Source of the DNA: Humulus lupulus
Lineage: Eukaryota; Streptophyta; Magnoliopsida; Rosales; Cannabaceae
Direction: 5' to 3'
Assembly (NCBI RefSeq): GCF_963169125.1
Contig: NC_084793.1
Span: forward strand, 94,693,071-94,757,070
Length of the DNA stretch: 64,000 nt
The notes below the pieces were generated by a model. It did no database searches, was not told the DNA's origin, and saw only the letters and a list, made by a program, of their open reading frames with translations. The translations under genes and the position numbers were made by a program. This document shows positions 23,694-37,109 of the stretch, piece after piece (within the stretch, counting starts at the first letter, position 1; every line of letters begins with the position of its first letter).

Positions 23694-26600
23694 ATTCCAA
23701 GTTCATGGAACCATCTCTCTATTTAACTGAGCTAGTTTGAAGGTTCCTTCTCGTAAGATTTCCATGATATGATAGGGTCTTTCCCAGTTCAGTCCCAGTA
23801 CAAAATCTTTAGGGTCTTTGCTAGCTTGGAACACCCTCTGGAGCACCAAATCTTCTAGTTTGAGTCTCCGCTCTTTGACATTTGAGTTGAAGTAGCACGT
23901 CACCCTATGCTAGTAATGGGCGAGGAGTAGCTGAGATTCTTGTCACCGCTCATCTATTTAATCTAGGGATGCACTAAGTAGGTCTTGATTTCGATCCTGG
24001 TCAAAGGTCTTTTGCATGTGCGGCGTTACCAAAGCTTTGACTGGGAGCATAGCTTTGCTTCCAAAAGTTAGAGAAAAGGGAGTATGTCCGGTGGAAGTGC
24101 ACTGTGAGGTCATGTAGGCCCATATTACTTATGGGAGCTTCTCGGGCCATAGCCCTTTAGCATCCTCTAGCCGTTTCTTTAGATTCACCTTAAGGGTTTT
24201 ATTTATCGCCTTGATCTGCCGATTGGCCTAAAGGTTTACCTATGAAGAGAAGCTTTTAATTATGGCGTATTTCTTGAATAAAGTTGTGAACAGGTCGCTG
24301 TTAAATTGAGTCTCGTTGTCTGACACAATCTTCTTTGGGAGTCCAAATCGGCATATTATGTTCTTTACCACAAAGTCTAGTATTGTCTTCGAGGTTATAG
24401 TTGCCAGCGGTTTGGCCTCAACCACTTTTTGAAATAGTCAATCGCGACAACCGCGTAGCGAACTCCTCCCTTTCCAGTTGGCTACGATCCAGTTAGATTA
24501 ATCCTTCATACAGCGGATGGCCAGGGCGAGGAGATCATGGTTAAATTCATGGGTGTGGCTTGGGCGATGGTGGCCAAGCATTGGCATTTTTCACACTTGA
24601 GGACATATGAAGCCGAGTCCTTTTTCAGTGTGGGCAAAAAATAGCCATGCCTTAACACCTTTAGGGCCAAGCTTTGCCCCCTAGTGTGGTCTCCACAAAA
24701 CCCTTCATGAATCTCTCTGAGGATAACTTGTGCTTTCGTTGGCAAAACACATCTTATTAGAGGCATTGAGTGACCTCGTCTATATAGAATCCCCTCGACC
24801 ATAACATACCTCGGGACCTGGTATAGCCGTTTTTGCACATCCTTTCGGTCTTCAGGCAGTTTCCTGGACTTGAGGTTGGAGTCATCTATGTCGGTCCTTC
24901 GCAAATCATTTTGACCTCTCTCGAATCTTCATATATGCTTGGTTTGTCCAAGAATTTTATGGGGACCACATTCAATGTGTTTGCTTCTTTGGTGGTGGTG
25001 AGTCGGGCTAAATCATCTACATTTGTGTTTCACTCACGTGGAACTTGTTCGATGGAGTAGAATTCAAACTTTGATAGTTCGCTTTTTACCTTAGGTAGAT
25101 AAGCTTCCATTTTGATTCCTGGAGCTTAATATTCCCCCAATACTTGATTAACCATGAGCTGAGAATCATTGAAAATGCTACCCGAACTCCGACCAACAAA
25201 GCCTCGTACTCCGCTTCGTTGTTGGATTTGTCAAAACCGAATCTCAAAGCTATATGGAAGAAATATCCTTCAAGTGTAATTAGGATTATTCCAGCTACGA
25301 ATTCGTTTTTGTTGGATTACCCGTCAATGAAGAGTTTCCACAATTCTTGTACTGGTTCCCTGATAGGCTCGTCTTGGAACCCAGTACATTCAGCTATGAA
25401 GTCAGCGAGTGCCTGGCCCTTTATTGTTGCTCGTGGCTTGTATAATATTTCTAACTGACTAAGTTCGATAACCCACTTCAACAAATGTCCCGATGCTTCA
25501 GGCTTTCGCAAGACCTACCTTAAAGGATGATCGGTTAAGACATGTATGGTGTGGGACTAAAAATATGGTTTGATCTTCCTCGAAGCCAGGATTATGCAGA
25601 ACCCGAGCTTCTCAATCAGAGGATACCTGGATTCAGCTCCCAAAAGCCTCTTACATGTGTAGAATACTGGTTTTTGTGCTTGATTTTCTTCTCAAACTAA
25701 CACAACGCTAACTACGTTCTCCATTACTGCTAAGTATAAGTATAGACATTCCTCTACAACCAGTTTTGATAAAGCGGGGGGTTCGGGTAAATGTGTCTTC
25801 AGATCCTAAAATGCATGTTTGCATTCTTCTGTCCATTCAAATCGTCTGTTCCCCCTGAGAAAATTATCGAAGGGGGGCATTTTTCCATGGACTTGGACAC
25901 AAATCGATTTAAGGCCGCGACTTTTCCAGTTAAGCTCTAGACTTCTTTACATGACCTAGGTGATGACATTTCTAACAACAATCTGATTTTTTCAAGGTTT
26001 TCCTCGATCCCCCTCGAATTAACTATAAAGCCTAGAAATTTTCCCAATGAGACTCCGAAGGTGCACTTCAGGGGGTTCAGCTTCACATTATACTTCCTCA
26101 GTACGCCAATACATTCTTCCAGATCAGATACATGGTTATTGGTAGTTTTTTACTTGAAAAGCATGTTATCGACGTACACTTACATGCTTCTCCCGATCTG
26201 GTCATCGAACATTTTGTTGACCAGCCTCTGATATGTGGCACCAGTATTCTTTAGTCTGAATGGCATGCCTATGTAGCAGTATACATTGTGTTTGGCCATG
26301 GAGCTAGTGTGCTCTTGGTTTTCAAGGTTCATCACGTTATGGTTATATCTAGAATACGCGTCCATGAGGACAGAAGGTCGTGTCCAGTCATGGCACCAAC
26401 CAGTTGATCTATTCTTGGTAGTGGGAAATAGTCTTTTGGACATGCCTTATTCAAGTTAGAGAAGTCAATATAGGTCCTCCATTTTCTGTTAAGCTTTGGA
26501 ACCAAAACAAGGTTGGCGATACAGGTCGAATATTTTGCCTCCCTAATGAACTTGCATTTCAGTAGTCGAGCTACTTCTTCTTATAAAGCTTATCCTCGCT

Positions 26601-27398
26601 CCTTCCCCAATAACCTTCATTTCTTCTGTTTCGTAGGCACGTTTTTGTCCAAGTTTAGGGTGTGCATAATCAAACTTGGATTGATTCCCACCATATCTTT
26701 GTGTGACCAGGCGAAGACGTCGAGGTTTTTCCTCGAAAACTTGACCAACTCCTTCTTTCGTTCAGCTCCTAGGTTCTTTCCAATCTGCACCACCCTCGAA
26801 GGCATCTCTGGGTTGAGAATTACTTCTTCAAGCTCCTCTAGAGACTGGAGCTCAGATTGGTCTTCACCCATCTGGGGTATATTTCATCCAATTAGGTGAC
26901 CTCCTTATCAGTCTCCTGAGGTTCTTTCGCCTCTTCAACAATTTCCAATTCATGATACTCCTCATTCTCTTCAATTACCACCATGGTCTGCTGCCCGGGT
27001 TGTGACTTTCCCTTCATGGAAATAATGTCGCATTCCCTGAAAGCGAGTTGATCCTCTCTTACAGTGCATATCTCAGAGGACGAAGGGAACTTCATGGATA
27101 AGTGGCGAACATAAGTTATGGCCTCAAACGCCATCATTGCTGGTCTCCCCAAGATTGCGTTGTAAGCAGTTGGGAAGTCAATTACATTGAACTCAAGCAT
27201 TTTAGCGACACCCCATACTTCTTCTCCCAAGGTTACAACGAGCTTAGTCATTCCTATTGCTGCCATTCCTTCTCCTGAAAACCCATAAAGAGTCATGGAG
27301 GTCGCCTTAAGGTTGGTTACAGAGAGTCTCATCTTTTCCAGAGTTGACTTGAATAACACATAAACTATGCTCCCATTACCAATCAAGATTCTTCTCAC
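23694..27398 (-). pseudogene. Tat pol: protease, RT, RNase H, aRNase H, integrase
   Basis: From the right: protease at 27398-26892 (LYGFSGEG, LGRPAM), with the catalytic Asp replaced (IGNGS for DNGS). RT follows; its N-part is at 26871-26617, and at 26443-26180 come MDAYSRYN and MPFRLKNTGATYQRL. The YVDD box reads YVDN at about 26170. RNase H ends in KGQALADFIAE (25390). An archaeal-type second RNase H starts at WKLFIDG (25320), badly frameshifted. Integrase: HEGFCGDH and CEKC finger (24720-24590), first Asp in VAIDYFKKW (24440), second in IVSDNETQF (24320); the third acidic residue reads Lys near 24220. It ends near TWNS at 23694, where Tekay A begins. The second RNase H is diagnostic of Tat. 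Clearly dead. Confidence 0.85.
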
Positions 27399-27769
27399 CC
27401 TCTAATTAGTGAGCTGAATGGTTATCACCAGCAGATCATTATGAGGGAATTGGACATGGCTAGTGTCTTCATCTGTAAAAATATTTGGTTGTTTATCCAA
27501 TCCTTGTTGTTTAGATAACCTCAGCTCCAGAGTAAATACTGCGCCCTAGTGAATCTTTAACTCCTGGTTATATCTTTTTTTAGCTACGTTGCTCATTCCT
27601 GCTGGGTGAGGTTCGCCTGCAATGGTGACTATATTTTTCCTTCAACATTAGGAGGGATGATATGGTTTCCAGAAGCTGGGAGAGCTGCTAGTGGGTTGAT
27701 TTTGTTTCCCTGAGATTGTTGAGGATTCTGCGCTGCTGGTTGATTAGGGACAACTCGGTTCCGATCATA

Positions 27770-28782
27770 TCATGCTAATGGTCTAGCTTGGATGAGTGTC
27801 TCAATCGTATCCTTTAATTGACAGCAATCGTCAGTATTGTGGCCAATGTCATTATGAAAGCAACAAAATTTGGCCGAATCTTTCTTTGCTTGTTGGTGCT
27901 TCATGGGCTCTGGCTTCTTCCATTGAAGATAGGCAGAATTAGCCTGATAAATGTGTTCCCGCATATCTATTAGATTTGTATACGCGGTGAAGATGGAAGT
28001 GTACTTCTCCTCGTGCTTATTATAATTGAACCCAGTTTGTTCGCCCTCACCATTCCTTTTTCTTTTGTTATTCCCTACCTGGTTGTTATGGACCACAGGT
28101 TGAGCCGTTGCTACAACATCCGTCTCCACTCCAACGGGCTGAATAGGGGTCTGACTAGTTCTTGTGACTACAAATTATGCTTCCTCCTAATTGATCCATT
28201 TCTAAGCTCGTGCCAAGAACTGGTTGATACCCTTCACTCATTTCCTTTGGAGTTCCTTCCATGGTTCACCTCCCACGGTGATCCCTGTCCTCATGGCCAT
28301 AAGCTTGGTGCTATCATCGACAAGTCTAGCTTGTGCCACTATGTTTGTGAATCGATTGAGATATGCCTTCAAGGATTCACCTGGTTGTTGTTTTATATTG
28401 GCCAGGAAGTTGGCCTCTACTCGAACTTCTTTCACAACTCAAAATTGCCTTTTGAACTCGGTTGATAACTATTTCCAGGAAGTGATCAAGTGCTTTTTAA
28501 ACTTGTTGGACCATAATTTGGCTCATCCTGCCAACGTGTTTGGGAACAAGACACATCGTAGGTCGATGTTGTGGGTTCTCATTAAAGTGTTGAAGGTCCT
28601 AGCGTGGTTCGATGGATCAGTGGTTTCATCGTACGTTGGCATGTTTGGCATTTTGAAGCCAATGGGATATGGAGCAGCTGCGATGTGTGGAGCAAAAGGC
28701 TCGAGCTCCTCATCAAATTCGCAATCATCCACGTTTTTCCCAAACATAGGCCTCTTCATTTGTTCCTCCATCAAGGCCAGCC
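27770..28782 (-). pseudogene. Tat gag, middle and C-terminal part
   Basis: Capsid-like segment with NHARTFNTLMRTHNID (about 28590) and NIKQQPGESLKAYLNRF (28390), then a zinc-binding segment CCFHNDIGHNTDDC (27860) as in other Tat gags. Interrupted by stops and shifts. At 28783 gag is cut by the insertion of solo LTR D and resumes at 40629-41131 and 51272-51990. Confidence 0.8.
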
Positions 28783-29754
28783 TGTAACATCCTCCTAATC
28801 CAGGATCGTTACACTGTGTAATTAAATAGTGCTTAACTCGCAAAACGAGTCATTTGGTCTTAAACCATGTAATTGAAACTAACCACAAGTTTAGGTACTA
28901 AAAATTTTGGTCAAAATTCAACCATTTCATTATAGGTGTTTAATCTTAATACATGTGATCCCAATAGAGTTTAAAATGGTTACAACCCAAAACGTATACA
29001 AAAGCCAACCTAGGCGGCAAAATCAAGGTCCAACCCTAGTTCAAACTGATAACCACAGTCGTGGTGGACGAACAGGCCGCATATGTACACTCTTCCCCTA
29101 AAGCTCTCCAACTCATGGCTCATCCAACTTTTCTTTTCCTTTACCATCATCATTTAGCACCCGTGAGCCAAGGCTCAACAAGCAAACATATCATGCTTAC
29201 AAGCAGTAAATCATCAGATCACAGAATGCCTAGAAGTAATAACCCTACTCATGCATGCTGCCAATCCAGATAAGTGCCTATAAAGTCACACTAGGGCCTA
29301 TTGCCCAATTCCTCACATAACCAGCCTTAGAGCTAGACAAGAGAGTCTGGCGCTTAACATTTTAGACGGCCTTAGGGCCGTTCAAGTGTATATCTCTCTT
29401 CCTGGTTAGGTTAACCACATCTGCCTGTGTCCAGTACGCTATCGCCGCTCTCGACTCATAAGTTGAGTCTTTTATCCTTCGATTGATAAGTCGAGTTCTT
29501 TTAACCTTTGACTGATAAGTCGATTCTTTTAACCTTTGATTGATAAGTCGGGTCTTTTAACCATCGAATGATATGTCAAGCCTTTAAACCTTCAACTGAT
29601 AAGCCGAGTCATTTAAAACAGGCATGTCCTTGACTATTAAGCCAAGCTTCTCATCAGATAACACAGATGAATCCTCGACTTATAAGCCGAGCTTCACAAT
29701 TAGATAACCAAATAAGTAGTAATAGCATAACACAGGCAAACATAGCGCAATTAA

Positions 29755-32144
29755 TGTAACGCCCTGGATAGCCAAGACCGTTACACTCTGTGTTTATAAA
29801 GGTGCAAGACTTGCTAATCAAGTCATTTAATTCAAAACGTGTTACAGAAACTATAGTTGAACTAGGGTTAAAAGATTTTGGTCTGAAAAGCTGCATTTTT
29901 TTTTATAAATAATCATTTTTTATTTACATGGGATCCCAAAAATAATAAGTTAAAGACTTTTTACAAAAGATTCAAGATCTAAATGCAGAGATTGGCCATA
30001 CTAAGACAAAACAGACAATTAAGCATATCCCGTCCTGTTCCACTCCTCGGCCGTGGCGGCCGAACAGCTGTCTATGTACATTCAACCCTGCAGCCCTCCC
30101 TCTTAGGACTGATCCAAATTGCCTTTGCCTTTGCCTGCACCACGTAGCACCCGTGAGCCAAGGCCCAGCAAGAAAACAAAATAACAAAGCACAATCAATC
30201 AACAGACAATCAGATATCTCATACCGCATAAGCATGTACTCAATCAGTTTAAGCATTCATGATAGTCAAGTATTCATCATACCAAGTATATCAATAATCA
30301 ATCCACATATGATAACTAGGGTTACTGCCCTTAGGCCGCACCCTCTATTTATCCCACTGACTTTGGCCCGCTTAAACCGAGCTCAGTGAATATTAAGCTG
30401 TCCTCAGCTACCAGTGGCCGAGCCGCGCCCTGTGCGCAAGTATTATTTACGGCACCCTTAGGCCGTTTATCACATGTCCCGTGGCATAATACCATCTATG
30501 ACATCATACAGATATAGGGAACTCTTAGTCCCATCACAAACACATAACCGGGTGCAATTTTCTTACCTTTGGATTTGCTAGCTTTGTTCGATTTGATCCT
30601 CAAGAACGATCCCTCTTGAGCCCTAGCGCACACCTAGTCACAACCATAGATCAAAATCATCACCAAAACTCAAGTCCAAAACCTAGCCTCGGGACCAATC
30701 CCAAGCCCTCGGGAAGCTCTAATTCCACCAAATGGGGTGGTGGAATCAAACCCCGAACCCCCGGACAAAAACCTTTGAAAATAACCCAAAAACACTTTTC
30801 TGGAAATAGGGTAGCGCTACAACACTCTTTGGAGGGTGCTACAACGCTACAAACAGAACCAAAAACACCTCAGAACACTTGGCCTAGCGCTACAGCGCCC
30901 AAAGGCTAGCGCTAGTCACAGAACATCACCCCTACAATTTTTCCCTTCTTCGATTTTCCCGAGCCAAACCTTACCAAAACTTTTCCAAACTTCAACCAAA
31001 CTTAAAAAAAGCTTATCAACATCCTCCACTCATCCCAAGCACCCCAAATACACAAAACCCAATCACATGCATCCCTAAACATAGAATTCACCATGGCTAG
31101 ACCCAAAACTCATAAACTCAATAAAACCACAGAAATCACAAAGCTTAAGCTTGAGTTCCTTACCTCTGATGGATGAGCTTAGCCTAGGTTGTGTCCCACT
31201 CTTGGTTAGCCTTCTCCTCCTCAAATCTTCAACCTCAACTCCCTAGAATTCCCCATCATAACCCAGCTCAAAATCCATAACAATACCAAGAGCTAAAAAC
31301 TAAAATCTACCTTAAACCTTACCTCAAAAGAATGGATTGCTCTTGCTAAATCCTTGCCAATTCTTCAAGCCAGACCAATGACTCTAGCCTCAAGCTTTTA
31401 CTCTGGCTTTCCCTGAGTTTCTGCTCCAAAATACCTCAAGAATTGATGGAGAAGAGCCTAAACCGATGGAGAGAATAACAGACTTCTAATTCCCTTTCTT
31501 TTCTTCTTTTCCTTTCTTTTCTTTCCTTCAGAAGTCCAGCCCCTTCTACATATTCCACTAAGTATAAAACCTTAGTAATACCTATCCTTTATAAGCCAAA
31601 TGACCACAATACCCTCCCATGATTTCCTAAGACTTTTAATCCACCTAGGGACATTTTGGTCATTTCACCCAATTCCCACTAATTCTTCGCGTGTCTCTAT
31701 TATCTGCCACTTACTTCCCGACACCTAACTAATCATCAATTATATTCCTCAATGTCAAGATTGACCCTAATATACTCTTCAAATTCCCATAAATACCCCC
31801 AGGCTCGCCCCGAGTCGGGTATAAATCTCCGCCATGACTTTTTCGCTAAACCGCTCACTAGGATCGTCTCGAGTCACAGATTACAAATATATCCACATAA
31901 TAATGTGGTCTCGACAATTATCACAAATATATACAGTTATGCCCTCAACGAACCAGAATTACAATTATGCCCTTCTAACTTAATCAAGGCCTACATGCAT
32001 ACTAATACACATAGTCATGCATCACAGTTATTCAAATAATCATATGTCATGCGTTTAATCATTAAATCACATATAATCCAATTATGCCCTCCCGGCGCAC
32101 TAATCAAGGCCCTTAAGCCTTATTAGTGAATTTGGGTCGTTACA
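29755..32144 (-). repeat. 3' LTR of Tekay B
   Basis: 2390 bp. It contains a patch of GCGCTAC/GTAGCGC words at about 30810-30915. Plus-strand open frames here recur in the other LTR and are not genes. Confidence 0.92.
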
Positions 32145-32157
32145 ACTATCCCCTCCT
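32145..32157 (-). other. Polypurine tract of Tekay B
   Basis: ACTATCCCCTCCT on plus is AGGAGGGGATAGT on the sense strand, directly before the 3' LTR; the same tract is found in Tekay A and C. Confidence 0.85.
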
Positions 32158-32180
32158 AATGATAATTTCATCCTCGAAAT

Positions 32181-34735
32181 TTACCTGAATAACTCGGGAT
32201 ACTGATCCCGCATCGCTGTCTCAAGCTCCCAGGTCGCTTCCTCAACCCTACTATTCCTCCACAACACCTTGACCAGAGGAATTGTCTTATTCTGTTGTAC
32301 TTTATCTTTCTGGTCTAAGATCTGAACTAGTTGCTCTTCATAAGCTAGGTCTTACTAAAATTCCAAGTCTTCATACCTTAACACATGAGTCGCATCTGAG
32401 ACATACTTTCGAAGCTTAGAAACATGGAATACGTCATGGACTCCTGACAATAATGGCAGCAAGGCTAACCTGTAAGCCACCTGACCAATCCTTTCCAGGA
32501 TCTCAAATGGTCCAATGAATCTAGGGCTTAGCTTACCCTTCTTTCCAAACCTCCTCACCCCTCGCAATGGTGAAACTCAGAGAAACACGTGGTCTCCAAC
32601 CTGGAACTCCACGTCCCTACGCTTTGGATCAGCGTAGCTTTTCTGCCTACTCTGTGAGGCGAGCATCCTAGCTCGAATTATCTCTATAGCTTCACTTGTC
32701 CTCTGAACCATATCTGGCCCCAAATACTTCCTCTCACCCATCTCATCCCAATGAATGGGTAATCTGCACTTCCTCCCATATAACATCTCATAGGGAGCCA
32801 CTCCAATCGTTGATTGGTAACTATTGTTATACGAAAATTCAATCAACGGGAGATACTTACTCCATGACCCTTCAAAGTCGATCACACACGCTCTGAGCAT
32901 ATCTTCCAACACCTCAATCGTCCTCTCAGACTGTCCATCAGTCTGAGGATGAAAGGCTGTGCTGAACTTCAACTGAGTCCCCATAGCCTTTTGCAAACCA
33001 CTCCAAAACTTGGAAGTAAAGATAGGATCCCGATCTGACACTATGGACTTAGGAACCCCATGGAGACGTACGATCTCCCTCACATACAACTCAGCATACT
33101 GATCCACAATATATGTCGACTTCACTGAAAGAAAATGGACTGACTTGGTGTATCTATCCACTATCACCCACACCGAGTCATGAAGCCCTACCGTCCTGGG
33201 TAAACCTCCCACAAAATCCATCGTAATATCCTCCCATTTCCACTCGGGAATACCCAAAGGCTGAAGCAACCCTGCTGGTCATTGATGCTCAGCTTTCACC
33301 TGCTGACAGGTTAAGCATCTGGCTACGTACTCCACCACATCCTTCTTCATTCCGGGCCACCAATATAACATCCGTAGATCCTGGTACATCTTCGTGGTAC
33401 CCAGATGAAGTGAGTACGACGTCGTATGAGACTCATCCAGTATCTCTCGTCTGATCCCCTCATCAGCCGGAACAAAAATTCTTCCCTGATACCGAAGCAC
33501 AGCAACCTCAGAAATAGAATAGTCCTTAGCTACTCCCGCTAAGACATTCTCTATAACCTCCTGTAACTGAGCGTCTACCAATTATCCCTCTTTAATCCGC
33601 TCTAGCAGGGTCGACTGCAAAGTAATATTAGCCAACCGACCCACTACCAATTCTATCCCTGCTCTGACCATCTCATCAGCTAACTCTCTCAGGATCTGGG
33701 TGGAACTGTACAACTGACCTGGGCCTCTCCGGCTCAATGCATCCGCCACTACGTTGGCTTTCCCTGGATGGTAAAGAATATCACAATCATAATCTTTCAC
33801 CAACACTAGTCAATGCCTCTGTCTCATGTTCAGGTCCTTCTGTGTGAAGAAATACTTCAGACTCTTGTGGTCAGTGTATACCTCGCACTTCTCCCCATAC
33901 AGATAATGTCGCCAAATCTTCATAGAGAATACCACCGCTGCTAGCTCCAAATAGGGTAGGATACCACTGCTCATACTCCTTCAGTTGTCGTGATGCATAT
34001 GCTATGACCTTCTCATTCTGCATCAACACACAGCCTAAAACCAACCTCGATGCATCGCAATAGACCACAAACTTCCCTTCCCCTGAAGGAAGACTCAACA
34101 CAGGCGCAGAAATAAGTCGTCGCTTCAGGTCTTGGAAACTATCCTCACACTTGTCTGACCAAATAAACTTCAAATTCTTCCGTGTCAATTCTATCATCAG
34201 TGCCGCTTTCTTCGAGAAACCTTCCACAAACCGTCTATAATAACCCACTAGACCAAGGAAACTCCGCACCTCCGAGGCATTTCTTGGCCTCGGCCAATCC
34301 CTAACTGCCTCCACCTTAGACGGATCCACCTTAATTCCATCTGCGCCCATGATATGTCCAAGGGATATCACTTCTGGTAACCAAAATTCACATTTATTAA
34401 ACTTGGCGTACAACTAATGCTCCCTCAACCTCTGAAGAACCTGTCGAAGATGAACCTCATGCTCTGCCTCTGAACTGGAATACACTAAGATGTCGTCGAT
34501 GAAGACAATAACGAACTGATCCAGAAAGTCTTTGAACACCCTGTTCATTAGATCCATGAACGCTGCTAGGGCATTGGTCAAACCTAACGACATGACCAGA
34601 AACTCATATTGCCCGTACCTTGTTCGGAAGGCCGTCTTTGGAATATCCTCGTCCTTGATCCTCAGCTGGTGATAACCAGATCGAAGATCAATCTTCGATA
34701 ACACCGTCTTACCCTGCAGCTGATCGAACAAGTCG
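32181..34735 (-). pseudogene. Tekay B pol: RT, RNase H, integrase, chromodomain
   Basis: RT palm with FIDDILVYS (about 34490) intact. A stop at 34414 (REH then LYAK) precedes RNase H ([10 protein letters not shown] at about 34060). A frameshift at about 33870-33960 follows. Integrase: H...H and CLTC finger (33420-33310), core with IVDRYTK (33160), SDRDPIF (33040) and the acidic residue in SERTIEVLEDM (32910). GPY/F region SPRFIGPFEILERIG (32530), and the chromodomain ending PELFR with TAA at 32181. Stops also lie at 33582, 33276, 32577 and 32352. In the DDE core all three acidic residues are visible, so decay is by stops rather than loss of catalysis. Confidence 0.88.
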
Positions 34736-36706
34736 TCAATCCTTGGTAGGGGGGTACTTATTATTGATGATCAACTTGTTCAATTCCCTGTAGTCTATAC
34801 ACATTCCCAAAGTCCCGTCCTTCTTCTTCACAAACAGAACTGGAGCACCCCATGGCGAGTAGCTAGGCCTGATGAACCCCAAATCCAGAAGCTCATGCAA
34901 CTGTATCTTCAATTCTTTCAGTTCTGCTGGTGCCATCCTATATGGTTCCCTCGACGCTGGCTCTATCCCCGATGCCAACTCAATGACAAACTGAATCTCT
35001 CTACATGGCAAGTCCTCAGGAAACACATCTAAGAACTCGCAAACCAATCTGGTCTCTTCCGGTCTTGCTAGCAAAACCCTGGTGGTATCCACCACACTAA
35101 CCAGAAAACCTATGCACCCTCCTTGTAATAGATCTTTGGCTCTCAGCGCTGATATCATGAGTACGCGGGGTCCATGCACCGCTCCCACAAAAACAAAGGG
35201 ATCCTTGCCCTCTGGCTCAAAAGTCACCATCTTCTTTCTGCAGTCAATGGTAGCCCCATATCTAACTAGCCAATCCATACCCAAAATCATATCAAAGCCC
35301 TCCATACTTAACTCAATCAAATCTACTGACAACTCTCTACCATAAACTATCACTGGTAGTGCTCTAATCCATCACCTAGATACTACAAGTTCCCTTGTAG
35401 GCAAAATAGTCCCAAACCCTGAAGTACAATACTCACTAGGTCTACATAGTTTATCAATCACCCTACTAGAAACAAACGAATGTGTAGCACCAGAGTCAAT
35501 CAATACAGTAAAAGGAGTGCCAGCACTAGAAAGCTGACCTGTTACTACTAAGGGACTAGCCTCGGCCTCTGCCTGTGTCAGGGTGAACACTCGAGCTGGA
35601 GTCAAGTTGTCCACCTTCCCTGCATCTCCCTTCTTCAATGTCAGGCAATCTTTCTTGAGGTGTTCCACCACCCCACACACATAACAGGCCTTAGCCCGGC
35701 ACTCGCCCAGATGGCATCTTCTGCACCTTGTGCACTTTGGATAAGTCCTCCATGAATCACTGCCTCCCTGACGGCCACCCTCAGTACCCCGACCTCTCCT
35801 ATCAGGACCAGGAACGGTCGAAGCATCAGGGGTTTTCCTCTTTAAATCACTGGGGCCTCCTCCCCTACCAGAACCAGAATATGGAGGCACCGCCCTGCGG
35901 CCCTCCCGCCTTGCTGCACTCTCCCTCCATATCTTATTTTCTGCTTCCTCTGCGGTAAGAGCCTTTTCTACAGCCTGGGCATAAGTTGTCCCTCTAGGTA
36001 CTGTTGTAATTCTTACATCTCGGGCTATCATAGCATTCAGCCCTCTGATAAATCTGTCCTGCCTAGCTGCATCAGTAGGCACAAGGTCGGGTGCAAACTT
36101 CGCAAGTCTATCAAACTTCAAGGCATATTCTGTAACTGTCATGCTGCCCTGAACCAGCCCCATGAAATCATTTACTTTCGCTACCTTGATGGCAACATTA
36201 TAGTACTTCTGACTAAATAGATCCTTGAATCCTTCCCAAGTTAAAGCAGTAACGTCCCTGGTCTGTGATGCCACCTCCCACCAGATTCGGGCATCCTCTT
36301 TCAGCATATATGTGGCACAGGCCACTCTGTCATGTCCCTCTACCCTCATAAAGTCCAGAATGGTAGTAATTATAGTCATCCACTACTCAGCCCTCAGTGC
36401 ATCCAGTCCTCCCTCAAAGATCGGGGCCTGCTGTTTCCTAAACCTCTCATACAACGACTCCCATCTATTCCCAACCTCAACTGGCTGCACAACAGGTACC
36501 ACTGCAGGTGGCACAATAGGGGCAACACTCCCTGATGGAGCCTGCTGCCGTAGAATTCGGATCTGTTCATCTTGGCTCTGTAGCCGAGCCTGCATATCTG
36601 CCATAAGTTACTGCCAGTTCTCAAGGACTGGCGGAGGGGTCTGGCCCTGGTCATCATCTCTAGTCCCATACCTGCCGGCTAGTCGTGTAGATTTTCTAGG
36701 ATGCAT
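34736..36706 (-). pseudogene. Tekay B gag, protease and start of RT
   Basis: ATG at 36706 (MHPRKSTRLAGRYG). Gag spans about 36706-35560 with a coiled N-part (MADMQARLQSQDEQI) and capsid (YMLKEDARIWWEV, MTVTEYALKFDRLAKF). Two Cys-rich fingers follow: CTRCRRCHLGEC, then CYVCGVVEHLKKDC, a full CX2CX4HX4C. Protease active site LIDSGATHSF (about 35490) is intact. RT starts at [19 protein letters not shown] (about 34900). Stops: one at about 36610, TAG at 36380 and TGA at 35369 (CGA to TGA expected). A frameshift at a run of six Gs (about 34740) breaks the frame before the RT palm. Confidence 0.88.
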
Positions 36707-37094
36707 AATTATCCAAGTCAATCTGCAATTAACAACTCGGCAATCAGACTATGATGACAGGGTAATAATCCTTTCATGATCTATCATTGGAACTCCAATA
36801 ATTCACAACCAATCAAGATATAGCAATTTATCCAAATATTTTACCAATATATTCATTCACATGCATAGCAATGCTGATAAGCATGCCTCAATATCATCAT
36901 GCAATAGTCAAGGGCCAGGCCCTATCAGTATCTCATGCTCCCTATTAATCAAACAGATATTAACAGTCATATCTCATTCAAATCATTTAAGCACATAGTC
37001 ATGTATACACAATTTACCAAACCCTGAGTCGAGCTTGGTTTTCGCGGCGAATGTACATGTCCAGCCAGTCTTAAGGAACCCTTAAACCTAGGAC

Positions 37095-37106
37095 GCTCTG
37101 ATACCA
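37095..37106 (-). other. Primer binding site of Tekay B
   Basis: GCTCTGATACCA on plus is TGGTATCAGAGC on the sense strand (tRNA-iMet), 3 bp from the 5' LTR. Confidence 0.92.
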
Positions 37107-37109
37107 AGT

